Assembly (NCBI GenBank): GCA_030740135.1
Contig: JASLXW010000321.1
Span: forward strand, 1-5,049
From: Nitrospinota bacterium
GTDB taxonomy: Bacteria > UBA8248 > JACPRG01
DNA length: 5,049 bases
Reading direction: 5' to 3'
Part shown: piece by piece, positions 1 to 5,049 of the stretch
How the letters are laid out: every line of letters begins with the position of its first letter
How positions within the stretch are numbered: the stretch's first letter is position 1
Notes under the pieces: generated by a model
What the model saw: the letters and a program-made list of their open reading frames with translations, nothing else
Databases searched by the model: none
What the model was told of the DNA's origin: nothing
Made by a program: the position numbers and the translations under genes

Positions 1-33
1 CGGTCCCCCCGGCGGCCCCGGCGACGCACACCC

Positions 34-55
34 GGGGGGGGGGGGGGCGGGGGGG
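34..55. repeat. Poly-G tract (14 G, one C, 7 G)
   Basis: Positions 34-47 are fourteen consecutive G, position 48 is C, and 49-55 are seven more G. The tract lies 15 bases beyond the stop codon of the minus-strand gene LLM1, so in that transcript it reads as a long C run. C-rich and G-rich blocks at 5-19 could pair with parts of it, giving a very GC-rich hairpin downstream of LLM1, but there is no T run for a classic terminator. Such a tract could form a G-quadruplex or be a slippage-prone homopolymer. It could also be a sequencing or assembly artefact, since it lies close to the window edge. No gene is seen in 1-69. Confidence 0.7.
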
Positions 56-69
56 CGGCGAATCCCGCC

Positions 70-1062
70 TCAGCCGTACTTCTTTTTCAGGTGCGGCATG
101 CACTCTACAGCGAACAACTCCATGGAGTCCAGGACGGCCCGTTGGGGCATGTCGTGGAAGTGCATGCGGAAGATCAGGTGATTGACGCCCAACTCGTCGA
201 CGAACTTTTCCAGGCCCTCGATGCAGGTCTCGGGCGGGCCGATGATGAAGCGGTCCTTCATCAGCCCCTCGAACGTGACCTCGGCCTCGCCGGTGGGGGT
301 CGTCGCATGTCCCCACTGGATGTAATCATCTTTGTAGTTGTGATACAGGCGCTCTCGGGCGGCCGCTTCGGCCCCCTTGTCCACGGAGCAGAAACATTCA
401 CGGATGATGGGAAACTCCCGCCCCCGGAGCGCCTCATCCCCCCCTCCGAAGGCGGTCTTGTAAAACCCGCAGGCCCGCTTGACCTTTTCCAGGTCGGCCG
501 ACGGGCCGGGGAACCAAGCGTCCGCGAGGCGGGCCGCCCGGGCGCAGGCGGGCTCGGTCCAGCCGCCCATCCAGATGGGGGGCCGGGGCTGCTGGATGGG
601 CTTCGGCAGAAGCCGCGCGTCTTGGAGCGAGAAATATTTCCCGTCATACGTCACCCGGTCGTCGGCCCAAAGCGCCCGGAGGATCCGCACCGATTCCTCC
701 GTCCGCCCGCCCCGCTCTTTGATCGGGACGTTGAACAGGCGGAACTCCTCCTCGCGGTACCCCACGCCCAGACCCACGACGCACCGGCCGCCGGAAATCA
801 CGTCCAGCATCGTCGCGTCCTCTGCGATGTGAAACGGGTGGTAGAAAGGCGCGAGCAGAACGGCCGTCCCCAGCGTGACCAATCGGGTGTGCGCGGCCAC
901 GCCGGCCAGGGCCACCCAGGGGGAGGGGTAGTATCCCGCCTCCACGCTGTGATGCTCGGAGATCCAGAGGGAGTCGTACCCCAAGTCCTCCGCCTTCACC
1001 GATTGCTCGACGGTATCGGACCACCGGGCTTTTTCCTGACAGGGGACCAGACCGAATTTCAT
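70..1062 (-). CDS. Luciferase-like (LLM class) flavin-dependent oxidoreductase, copy 1
   Basis: Encodes a 330-residue cytoplasmic protein of the bacterial-luciferase-like TIM-barrel family, whose members use reduced FMN or F420 to oxidise small organic substrates. Family marks seen here are the N-terminal strand MKFGL, the EHH motif at residues 36-38, the block HPFHIAEDATMLDVISGGR at about 75-93, GVGYREEEF at about 99-107, RGGRTEES at 117-124, LLPKPIQQPRPPIWMGG at 151-167, and the C-terminal GPPETCIEGLEKF near 275-287. The length fits the family. I start it at the ATG at 1062, because the paralogue LLM2 begins with the same MKFGL. An in-frame ATG at 1209 would add 49 low-complexity residues and overlap an intergenic hairpin. 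The ribosome site is weak: GGAG at 1077-1080 lies 14 bases upstream. It is the last of three minus-strand genes and about 73% identical to LLM2 without gaps. Cofactor (FMN or F420) and substrate cannot be told from sequence. Confidence 0.93.
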   Translation of the reverse strand: MKFGLVPCQEKARWSDTVEQSVKAEDLGYDSLWISEHHSVEAGYYPSPWVALAGVAAHTRLVTLGTAVLLAPFYHPFHIAEDATMLDVISGGRCVVGLGVGYREEEFRLFNVPIKERGGRTEESVRILRALWADDRVTYDGKYFSLQDARLLPKPIQQPRPPIWMGGWTEPACARAARLADAWFPGPSADLEKVKRACGFYKTAFGGGDEALRGREFPIIRECFCSVDKGAEAAARERLYHNYKDDYIQWGHATTPTGEAEVTFEGLMKDRFIIGPPETCIEGLEKFVDELGVNHLIFRMHFHDMPQRAVLDSMELFAVECMPHLKKKYG

Positions 1063-1150
1063 CGCGTTCGGATTTTCTCCGGGAGAGCGCTTGGCCTTCA
1101 AGTCCTCACAAACGTTCCTATCGCTGGCTAGACTGGGGGGGCCGGCTGGA

Positions 1151-1183
1151 GGGTCAACCGACCCGCGCCCGCCTTCGGAAGGC
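1151..1183. repeat. Two small adjacent hairpins upstream of LLM1
   Basis: GGGTC at 1151-1155 pairs with GACCC at 1160-1164 around a 4-base loop. GCCTT at 1171-1175 pairs with AAGGC at 1179-1183 around a 3-base loop. Both are short (5 bp) and could arise by chance in GC-rich DNA. They are noted because they sit next to much stronger hairpins in the same gap. Confidence 0.4.
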
Positions 1184-1212
1184 AGGCAGGATAGCCGCCC
1201 CGCCCTCATTTC

Positions 1213-1250
1213 GCGATGGGGTGCGGCCCTTCAGGACCGCACCCCATCGC
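1213..1250. repeat. Strong perfect 14-bp inverted repeat (hairpin)
   Basis: The left arm GCGATGGGGTGCGG at 1213-1226 is exactly complementary to the right arm at 1237-1250. Inside, after a C/A mismatch, CC pairs with GG around a TTCA tetraloop, so nearly the whole 38-base element folds. Neither side is followed by a T run, so it does not look like a standard intrinsic terminator. It may be an RNA-stabilising hairpin in an LLM2-LLM1 transcript, a protein-binding palindrome, or a REP-like dispersed unit. Confidence 0.8.
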
Positions 1251-1264
1251 AATAAACTGGCCCC

Positions 1265-1312
1265 TTGACCGAATGCCGAGCCCGTCCGAAGGAAGGGATG
1301 GCATTCGGTCAA
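1265..1312. repeat. Second strong inverted repeat with 13-bp arms
   Basis: The left arm TTGACCGAATGCC at 1265-1277 is exactly complementary to the right arm GGCATTCGGTCAA at 1300-1312. The 22-base centre can add CCC/GGG (1281-1283 with 1295-1297) and TCC/GGA (1285-1287 with 1291-1293) closing a GAA loop, giving a long stem with small internal loops. It begins only 14 bases after the 1213-1250 hairpin. It lacks a T run on either strand. A repeat unit or regulatory palindrome is possible, but the function is unknown. Confidence 0.8.
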
Positions 1313-1374
1313 TGAAACAAGCCACCGCAGGGCCGAAGACACAGGAACCAGCCAACCCCACTCCCAACCCAGCA

Positions 1375-1395
1375 GGCCAAGCCACAGGCTTGGCC
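1375..1395. repeat. 9-bp inverted repeat with 3-base loop
   Basis: GGCCAAGCC at 1375-1383 pairs exactly with GGCTTGGCC at 1387-1395 around the loop ACA. On the plus strand it is followed after a few bases by AAAAGTTTT. On the LLM2 transcript strand no T run follows. It lies about 70 bases beyond the LLM2 stop, just after the 1416-1447 hairpin in reading direction. Confidence 0.65.
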
Positions 1396-1415
1396 GTCAA
1401 AAGTTTTCCGGGGGT

Positions 1416-1447
1416 CTGGGGGGCCGGTTTTCAAAAAGGCCCCCCAG
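1416..1447 (-). terminator. Candidate 3' hairpin/terminator of LLM2
   Basis: CTGGGGGGCC at 1416-1425 pairs exactly with its complement at 1438-1447, giving a 10-bp, nearly all-GC stem with a 12-base T/A-rich loop. In the LLM2 transcript it begins about 20 bases after the stop codon, where a terminator is expected. The downstream strand reads ACCCCCGGAAAACTTTTGAC, with only a delayed four-T run, so it is not a textbook Rho-independent terminator. It may be a weak terminator or a 3'-end protecting hairpin that separates LLM2 from LLM1. Confidence 0.45.
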
Positions 1448-1466
1448 GGTTCTTCGCCTCCCGCCC

Positions 1467-2459
1467 TCAGCCGTACTTCTGATTCAGTTGGGGGATGCAC
1501 TCCGCGGCGAACAGCTCCATGGAGTCCAGGACGGCTTGCTGGCGGATGTTGTGGAAGTGCATCCGGAAGATCAGGTGATTGACGCCCAGCGCGTCGATAA
1601 AGGTCTCAAGCCCCTCGACGCATTTCTCGGGCGGGCCGACGATGAAGCGGTCCTTCATCAGTCCCTCGAAGGTGACGTCCTTCTCGCCGGTCGAAGTCGT
1701 CTTGTGTCCCCAGCGGACGTAGTCTTCCATGTACATGTGCCGGAGATGTTCGAGGGCCTCCTCTTCGGCGGCCTTGTCCTTGCAGCAGAACAACTCCCGC
1801 ATGATGGGGAACTCCCTGGAGCGGATCTCCTCGTCGGTCTCGCCGAGGGCGTTTTTGTAGAACCCGTAGGCCGCCTTCACCTTTTCCAGGTCGGCCGTGG
1901 GGCCGGGGAACCAGGCGTCCGCCAGCCGGGCCGCGCGGTCGCAGGCCGGCTCCAGCCAGCCGCCGATCCAGAGGGGGGGGCGGGGTTTCTGGATTGGCTT
2001 CGGGAGAAGCCGCGCGTCGTTCACCTGGTAATGCTTCCCCTGAAAATTCACGGTGTCCTCGGCCCAGAGCGCCCGGATGATCCGCACCGATTCCTCCGTC
2101 CTCGCCCCGCGCTGCTTGACCGGGACGTTGAACAGGTCGAATTCGGCCGCCCGGTAACCCACGCCCAGCCCCAGAATGCACCGGCCGTTCGATATCACGT
2201 CCAGCATGGTGGCGTCTTCGACAATGTGGAACGGGTGATGGAACGGGGCGATCAGAACGCTGGTCCCGAGCATGACCGTCTTCGTGTGCGGGGCGATCCC
2301 CGCGAGGGCGAGCCAGGGAGAGGGATAATATCCCTCCTCCACGCTGTGGTGCTCCTGGAGCCAGAGGGAGTCGTACCCCCATTCTTCCGCCTTCACGCAT
2401 TGCTCGACGGTGTCGTCCCAGCGGACCTTCTCCTGGCACGGCGAAAGACCGAATTTCAT
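1467..2459 (-). CDS. Luciferase-like (LLM class) flavin-dependent oxidoreductase, copy 2
   Basis: A 330-residue paralogue of LLM1, same family and same length, with no gaps in the pairwise alignment. It carries EHH at 36-38, the block EDATMLDVIS at 81-90, GLGVGYR at 97-103, RTEESVRI at 120-127, LLPKPIQKPRPPLWIGGW at 151-168, DAWFPGP at 181-187 and LGVNHLIFRMHFH at 291-303. The start at 2459 is supported by GGGAG (2470-2474 on the complement) ten bases upstream and by agreement with LLM1. Differences from LLM1 cluster at about 131-149 and 201-259, surface or lid-like stretches that may tune substrate choice (inference). It lies 117 bases downstream of the DapA-like gene on the same strand, with no obvious terminator between, so cotranscription is plausible. 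The cofactor may be FMN or F420, and the substrate is unknown. Confidence 0.94.
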   Translation of the reverse strand: MKFGLSPCQEKVRWDDTVEQCVKAEEWGYDSLWLQEHHSVEEGYYPSPWLALAGIAPHTKTVMLGTSVLIAPFHHPFHIVEDATMLDVISNGRCILGLGVGYRAAEFDLFNVPVKQRGARTEESVRIIRALWAEDTVNFQGKHYQVNDARLLPKPIQKPRPPLWIGGWLEPACDRAARLADAWFPGPTADLEKVKAAYGFYKNALGETDEEIRSREFPIMRELFCCKDKAAEEEALEHLRHMYMEDYVRWGHKTTSTGEKDVTFEGLMKDRFIVGPPEKCVEGLETFIDALGVNHLIFRMHFHNIRQQAVLDSMELFAAECIPQLNQKYG

Positions 2460-2469
2460 GTCTTCAAGA

Positions 2470-2474
2470 CTCCC
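2470..2474 (-). promoter_or_regulatory. Ribosome binding site of LLM2
   Basis: GGGAG on the minus strand, ten bases before the ATG at 2459. It supports this start and is stronger than the site before LLM1. Confidence 0.7.
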
Positions 2475-2576
2475 GACAGGAGGGTGAAGGGAACCGAGCC
2501 GGTTCGGATTTCTTCTGCGTCAGGGCGCGGCCGACCCATGAGGTGCGTCCCCGGAGATTACGGATTTCCGTCCGCC

Positions 2577-3512
2577 TCACGTCCGGGCGGGAAGAAGCTC
2601 CATCGTTTCCAGGGCTTGGCGAATGGCCTCCCGCTCCGCATCGGAGACGGCCATCAGCGGCGGGCGCACCGTGGCGCGCTCGATGACGCCCTGCATGGCC
2701 AGGACCTCCTTCAGCCGGGCCCGGTAGTTCCGCACGGGCGGCCCGAAGGTGGCGTCCACAAGCGGCTGGATCTTCCGGCCGATCTCTTTGACCGTATTGA
2801 AGTCGTTCTCCATCGCGGCGTGGAAGGCTTCGACCTGAAGGGCGGTCGCCACCGTCCCGAACCCGATGAGGGCCCCCTTGGCGCCCAGGATGAAGGACTC
2901 GCAGATGAAGTTGTCGTTCCCCGTCAGGATAATGGGCGGCCTCGGGGCCGCGTCCAGGGCCGCCACCGTCCGGACGAACTTGAGGGCGTCGAAGGAGGCC
3001 TCCTTGACCGCCACGACGTTGTCGATCTCGCACAGGCGCAGCAGGGTTTCGTCCTCGAACTCGACGCCGCCCAGGGCGTCCTGGAGCTGAAAGAGGACCA
3101 TGGGCAGGTCCACGGCGTCGGCGATGGCCGCGTGGTAGGCGTAGATCTGCTCTTTGTCCTGGGGCTTCCCCCGGAAAGCGGGGATGGGGAACATGAGCAA
3201 ACCGTCCGCCCCGACGGCCTCGGCCTCCCGGGCCTGTTCGATGGCCGCCTCGGTGAACATGGCCGTGAGGCCGGCGATGACGGAAACGCGGCTGTCCACA
3301 ATCTCGACGACCTTTTCCAGCACCCGGCGCTTCTCTTCGGGATAGAGATGGGGGCCTTCCCCCGTATCCGCGTTGACGGCGACGGCGCACACCCCCTGGT
3401 CGATGAGCCAGTCGTAGTAGCTCTCCATGGAGGCGGGGTCCATCTTGCAGTCCCCGGTCATGGGCAGGACCGTCGCCGGGATAATGCCGCGAACGTTCAC
3501 CGGTTTCACCAT
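2577..3512 (-). CDS. DapA-superfamily (dihydrodipicolinate synthase/NAL-like) aldolase or lyase
   Basis: Encodes 311 residues of a TIM-barrel class I aldolase related to dihydrodipicolinate synthase and N-acetylneuraminate lyase. The family signature is seen as ADTGEG at 48-53, matching the usual GTTGE loop. The Schiff-base lysine is K170 in VVAVKEAS, and ILTGNDNF at 195-202 matches the later barrel strand. The length is typical of the family. Key dihydrodipicolinate synthase residues are absent: the PYYN segment is replaced by FPIPAFRG (108-115), the YNxPxRT segment by FQLQDALGG (141-149, Phe in place of the catalytic Tyr, no Arg), and the first Thr of the TT pair by Asp49. It therefore probably does not make dihydrodipicolinate. 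A different aldol cleavage, decarboxylation or dehydration of an oxo-acid is likely but unidentified. The ATG at 3512 follows a purine-rich Shine-Dalgarno with a six-base spacer. It is the first of three minus-strand genes. Confidence 0.92.
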   Translation of the reverse strand: MVKPVNVRGIIPATVLPMTGDCKMDPASMESYYDWLIDQGVCAVAVNADTGEGPHLYPEEKRRVLEKVVEIVDSRVSVIAGLTAMFTEAAIEQAREAEAVGADGLLMFPIPAFRGKPQDKEQIYAYHAAIADAVDLPMVLFQLQDALGGVEFEDETLLRLCEIDNVVAVKEASFDALKFVRTVAALDAAPRPPIILTGNDNFICESFILGAKGALIGFGTVATALQVEAFHAAMENDFNTVKEIGRKIQPLVDATFGPPVRNYRARLKEVLAMQGVIERATVRPPLMAVSDAEREAIRQALETMELLPART

Positions 3513-3518
3513 GCCTCA

Positions 3519-3530
3519 CCTTCTTTCTTC
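3519..3530 (-). promoter_or_regulatory. Ribosome binding site of the DapA-like gene
   Basis: The minus strand reads GAAGAAAGAAGG, ending six bases before the ATG at 3512. This long purine run with AAGG fits a Shine-Dalgarno site and supports the chosen start. Confidence 0.65.
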
Positions 3531-3603
3531 TTGACAGCCGGAGGCTTCTTCCGCAAAAAAACCGCCGAGCCTGCCGATTCTTCCGGGTTTCGGCCTTCAG
3601 ATC

Positions 3604-3633
3604 ATTTTACGTGAAAAAATCCGGAGGACGCAA
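3604..3633 (-). promoter_or_regulatory. Candidate sigma70-type promoter for the minus-strand genes
   Basis: On the minus strand TTGCGT (complement of 3628-3633) is followed after 18 bases by TAAAAT (complement of 3604-3609), a 5/6 match to the -10 consensus but only about half a match at -35. Transcription would begin near 3597, giving a leader of roughly 85 bases before the DapA-like ATG. The leader contains a seven-T run (3555-3561). The A/T-rich patch at 3601-3620 stands out in this GC-rich DNA. This is pattern matching only. Confidence 0.35.
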
Positions 3634-3708
3634 TGATCGGGAAAGGTCGCCCTTTCGCGCAGTGAACAGCTTTGACAATGGATTGCGATCTATGGTTGAG
3701 ATGTTGAG

Positions 3709-3755
3709 TTGAGCGATGGGTTCACAAACCCAGGGAAAATTCTCATCCCGCTCAA
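3709..3755. repeat. Nested inverted repeat upstream of the FAD oxidoreductase
   Basis: The outer arms TTGAGCG (3709-3715) and CGCTCAA (3749-3755) are exact complements. Inside them TGGGTT (3717-3722) pairs with AACCCA (3727-3732) around CACA. Two more TTGAG copies lie just upstream, at 3696-3700 and 3704-3708. The element ends 36 bases before the TTG start, so it could be an operator or a leader RNA fold for the plus-strand gene. The arms are short, so chance remains possible. Confidence 0.4.
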
Positions 3756-3777
3756 GGGGCTCAGTTCAGAATTCACC

Positions 3778-3782
3778 GGGAG
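3778..3782 (+). promoter_or_regulatory. Ribosome binding site deciding a TTG start
   Basis: GGGAG lies nine bases before the TTG at 3792. No ATG or GTG occurs in this frame between the upstream stop at 3705-3707 and the GAGHNG dinucleotide-binding motif, so this site selects TTG as the start. Confidence 0.7.
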
Positions 3783-3791
3783 CAAGTTCTC

Positions 3792-5049
3792 TTGCATTAC
3801 GACGCCGTCGTTGTCGGCGCGGGGCACAACGGCCTCATCGTCGCGGGCTACCTGGCCAAGGCCGGACTGAGCGTGTGCGTCCTTGAGCACGATGAAGAGG
3901 TGGGGGGGTGCGTCCAGACGTGGGAGCGGTTCGGCTGCAAGGTGAACCCGTACAGTTTCAACTACGGTCCCATCCACGCAACGCCGGTCCTCGAAGACCT
4001 GGAGCTGGAAAGGCGCGGGCTCGAGTGGCTCTGGCTCGACCCGTTCACCTTTATTCCCATGCCCGACGGGCGGCACCTCCTGTTCCACAGGGACCTCGAC
4101 GAAACCTGCGGGCACATCGCCGAGCAATACTCCGAGCGCGAGGCGGACGACTACTGCCGCTTCATTCGCTTCTACGAACCGGTCTACGAGACGATGGGCT
4201 ACTGGTTCCTGGATCCGCCCCTGTCTCTGGAGGACTCCCTCGCGGCCCTCGACCGGAAAGAGGCCGACCATCTGCTCTTCGCCATGAGCACCAGCGCCAA
4301 CCGGGTCCTGAAAGAATTTTTCGATGAGGAGGCGCTCATGATTCCCCATTGCGTATGGGGTCCCGCAATCCACCGCCAGCACCTCGACGAGCCCGGGTCG
4401 GCGCTCCTCTTGGGCGCGCACGCAGCGCTGCACCGCTGGGGCCTTTCCCAACCGGTGGGCGGATCGGGAAAGCTGACGGAGGCCATGGCCCAGGCCGTCG
4501 AGGGATGGGGCGGGACGGTCCGGACGCGCTGTACGGTCACCCGGGTCTTGCAGACAAACGGGGAGGTCAAGGGGGCCCGCCTCGCCGATGGAGAGATCGT
4601 CACCGGCGGGATCGTCGTAACGGCCGTAGACCCCCGGCAGGCGCTCTCGGACCTCTTGACGGAGGACGACTTGGGCAACGAGCTATACAGAAAAGCCCGG
4701 GCGCTGCACGTCTTCGAGGGGGGCTGTTTGAAGGTTGTCCTCGCGGCGAAAGAGCTCCCCGATTATTCCGCCCTCCCCTCATCTTCCTCCTCCGAGCAAC
4801 ACGTAGCGGTCCAGGTCATCTGCCCGAGCCTCGACTATCTGGAAGACACGTACTTGGCGTGCCGCAAGGGCCTGCTCAACGACCCCGCTTTCCTGGTGAC
4901 CACGCAGAGCGTTCTGGACCCAAGCCTCGGCGGGACGGACCGCTATCCCATCGGAATCGAAACGCGCTATGCGCCCTACCACATCGCCGACGGCCGGTCG
5001 TGGGACGACGTGAAGGAGAGCGAAGGGAGGCGGGTGTTGGAGATCCTGG
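3792..5049 (+). CDS. FAD-dependent phytoene desaturase/PYROXD2-like oxidoreductase (3' end outside window)
   Basis: The frame is open from 3792 to the window edge, giving 419 complete codons and no stop. The N-terminus is a classic FAD Rossmann fold: DAVVVGAGHNGL at 4-15 holds GxGxxG (G9, G11, G14), E32 ends the second strand and would bind the ribose, and VGG follows at 37-39. LEDLELERRGLEW near 66-78, QPVGGSGKLTEAMAQA from 220, ADGEIVTGGIVVTAVDP ending at 281, and the late WDDVKESEGRRVLEIL match the COG1233 group of phytoene-dehydrogenase-like and PYROXD2-like proteins. Family members are usually about 500-550 residues, so the C-terminal FAD-contact region is probably outside the window. 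These enzymes oxidise or desaturate hydrophobic substrates. The GAGHNG form points to the PYROXD2-like branch rather than a true carotenoid CrtI (inference). It is divergent from the DapA-like gene, with 279 bases between the two starts. TTG start chosen from the GGGAG site; substrate unknown. Confidence 0.92.
   Translation, partial: MHYDAVVVGAGHNGLIVAGYLAKAGLSVCVLEHDEEVGGCVQTWERFGCKVNPYSFNYGPIHATPVLEDLELERRGLEWLWLDPFTFIPMPDGRHLLFHRDLDETCGHIAEQYSEREADDYCRFIRFYEPVYETMGYWFLDPPLSLEDSLAALDRKEADHLLFAMSTSANRVLKEFFDEEALMIPHCVWGPAIHRQHLDEPGSALLLGAHAALHRWGLSQPVGGSGKLTEAMAQAVEGWGGTVRTRCTVTRVLQTNGEVKGARLADGEIVTGGIVVTAVDPRQALSDLLTEDDLGNELYRKARALHVFEGGCLKVVLAAKELPDYSALPSSSSSEQHVAVQVICPSLDYLEDTYLACRKGLLNDPAFLVTTQSVLDPSLGGTDRYPIGIETRYAPYHIADGRSWDDVKESEGRRVLEIL

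Larger units (their letters stand above)
1063..1466. other. 404-base gene-free gap rich in inverted repeats
   Basis: No convincing gene is seen between the two LLM paralogues. The short open frames here have no recognisable protein character. The gap contains at least six short perfect or near-perfect inverted repeats: 1151-1164, 1171-1183, 1213-1250, 1265-1312, 1375-1395 and 1416-1447. The stretch 1313-1374 is C/A-rich on the plus strand and shows nothing recognisable. The gap may hold the terminator of LLM2, a leader or promoter of LLM1, or dispersed repeat units. I see no clear -35/-10 pair for LLM1. Confidence 0.7.

Noticed and set aside
91..1131. Open plus-strand frame of 346 codons antisense to LLM1
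   Set aside because: It has the same antisense frame relation and composition as the longer shadow over LLM2, with no domain character. LLM1 is well supported on the minus strand.
1063..1209. 49-residue N-terminal extension of LLM1 from the ATG at 1209
   Set aside because: The added residues are low-complexity with no family match. The paralogue starts at MKFGL, and the longer start would lie against the intergenic hairpin.
1066..2511. Shared GTTCGGATTT upstream of both LLM starts (1066-1075 and 2502-2511) as a common regulatory site
   Set aside because: It is only ten bases long and sits at different distances from the two starts. It may be chance or residual duplicated sequence.
2460..2576. 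Terminator between the DapA-like gene and LLM2
   Set aside because: Only 4-5 bp stems such as GAACC/GGTTC are present and no T run follows on the minus strand.
3555..3594. Attenuator-like alternative stems before a T7 run in the DapA-like leader
   Set aside because: TCGGC-type segments at 3564-3568 and 3573-3577 can each pair with 3590-3594, but the stems are only 5 bp with long loops, and no leader peptide was recognised.
1488..3614. Open plus-strand frame of 708 codons antisense to LLM2 and the DapA-like gene
   Set aside because: Its translation is rich in G, R, H, D and V with no recognisable domain, and it mirrors two clearly conserved genes on the other strand. This is typical of antisense frames in GC-rich DNA.
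3672..3700. Promoter for the FAD oxidoreductase with a perfect TTGACA at 3672-3677
   Set aside because: The best -10-like hexamer (TATGGT at 3691-3696) is only 13 bases away, and no acceptable -10 sits at 16-18 bases. The -35 match alone is not enough.
3690..4451. Open minus-strand frame of 253 codons within the FAD oxidoreductase
   Set aside because: It lies antisense to a gene with unmistakable FAD-binding motifs and shows no family features of its own.

Overview
This window looks like a piece of a GC-rich bacterial chromosome or metagenomic contig. It carries four substantial genes and no RNA gene, CRISPR array, transposase or phage gene that I can see. GC-rich third positions, long spurious antisense reading frames, a TTG start and purine-rich Shine-Dalgarno sites all fit a high-GC bacterium. 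The protein families are common in soil, marine and host-associated environmental bacteria, and I cannot name the phylum from the sequence alone.

Layout from left to right. Positions 1-69 are a very G-rich stretch with a 14-base G run, just beyond the end of the first gene. Three genes then lie on the minus strand and are read from right to left: a DapA-superfamily aldolase/lyase (3512 to 2577), a luciferase-like flavin-dependent oxidoreductase LLM2 (2459 to 1467), and a second paralogue LLM1 (1062 to 70). The two LLM proteins are both 330 residues, align without gaps and are about 73% identical by my hand count, so they are a tandem duplication. A 404-base gap (1063-1466) separates them and holds at least six short inverted repeats. 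To the right, after a 279-base divergent intergenic region (3513-3791), a plus-strand gene starts with TTG at 3792 and runs off the window. It encodes the first 419 residues of an FAD-dependent phytoene-desaturase/PYROXD2-like oxidoreductase.

How the genes might work together. The DapA-like gene and LLM2 are 117 bases apart with no clear terminator between them, so they may be cotranscribed. LLM1 could be a distal member or a separate unit, because hairpins lie between it and LLM2. Two flavin oxygenase-type enzymes, a Schiff-base aldolase/lyase lacking the usual dihydrodipicolinate synthase tyrosines, and a divergent FAD oxidoreductase suggest an oxidative catabolic or tailoring pathway for a small organic substrate. 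That is inference from gene neighbourhood only, and the substrate is unknown. The points most worth a second look are the altered DapA-type active site, the tandem LLM pair and the palindrome-rich gap between its members.
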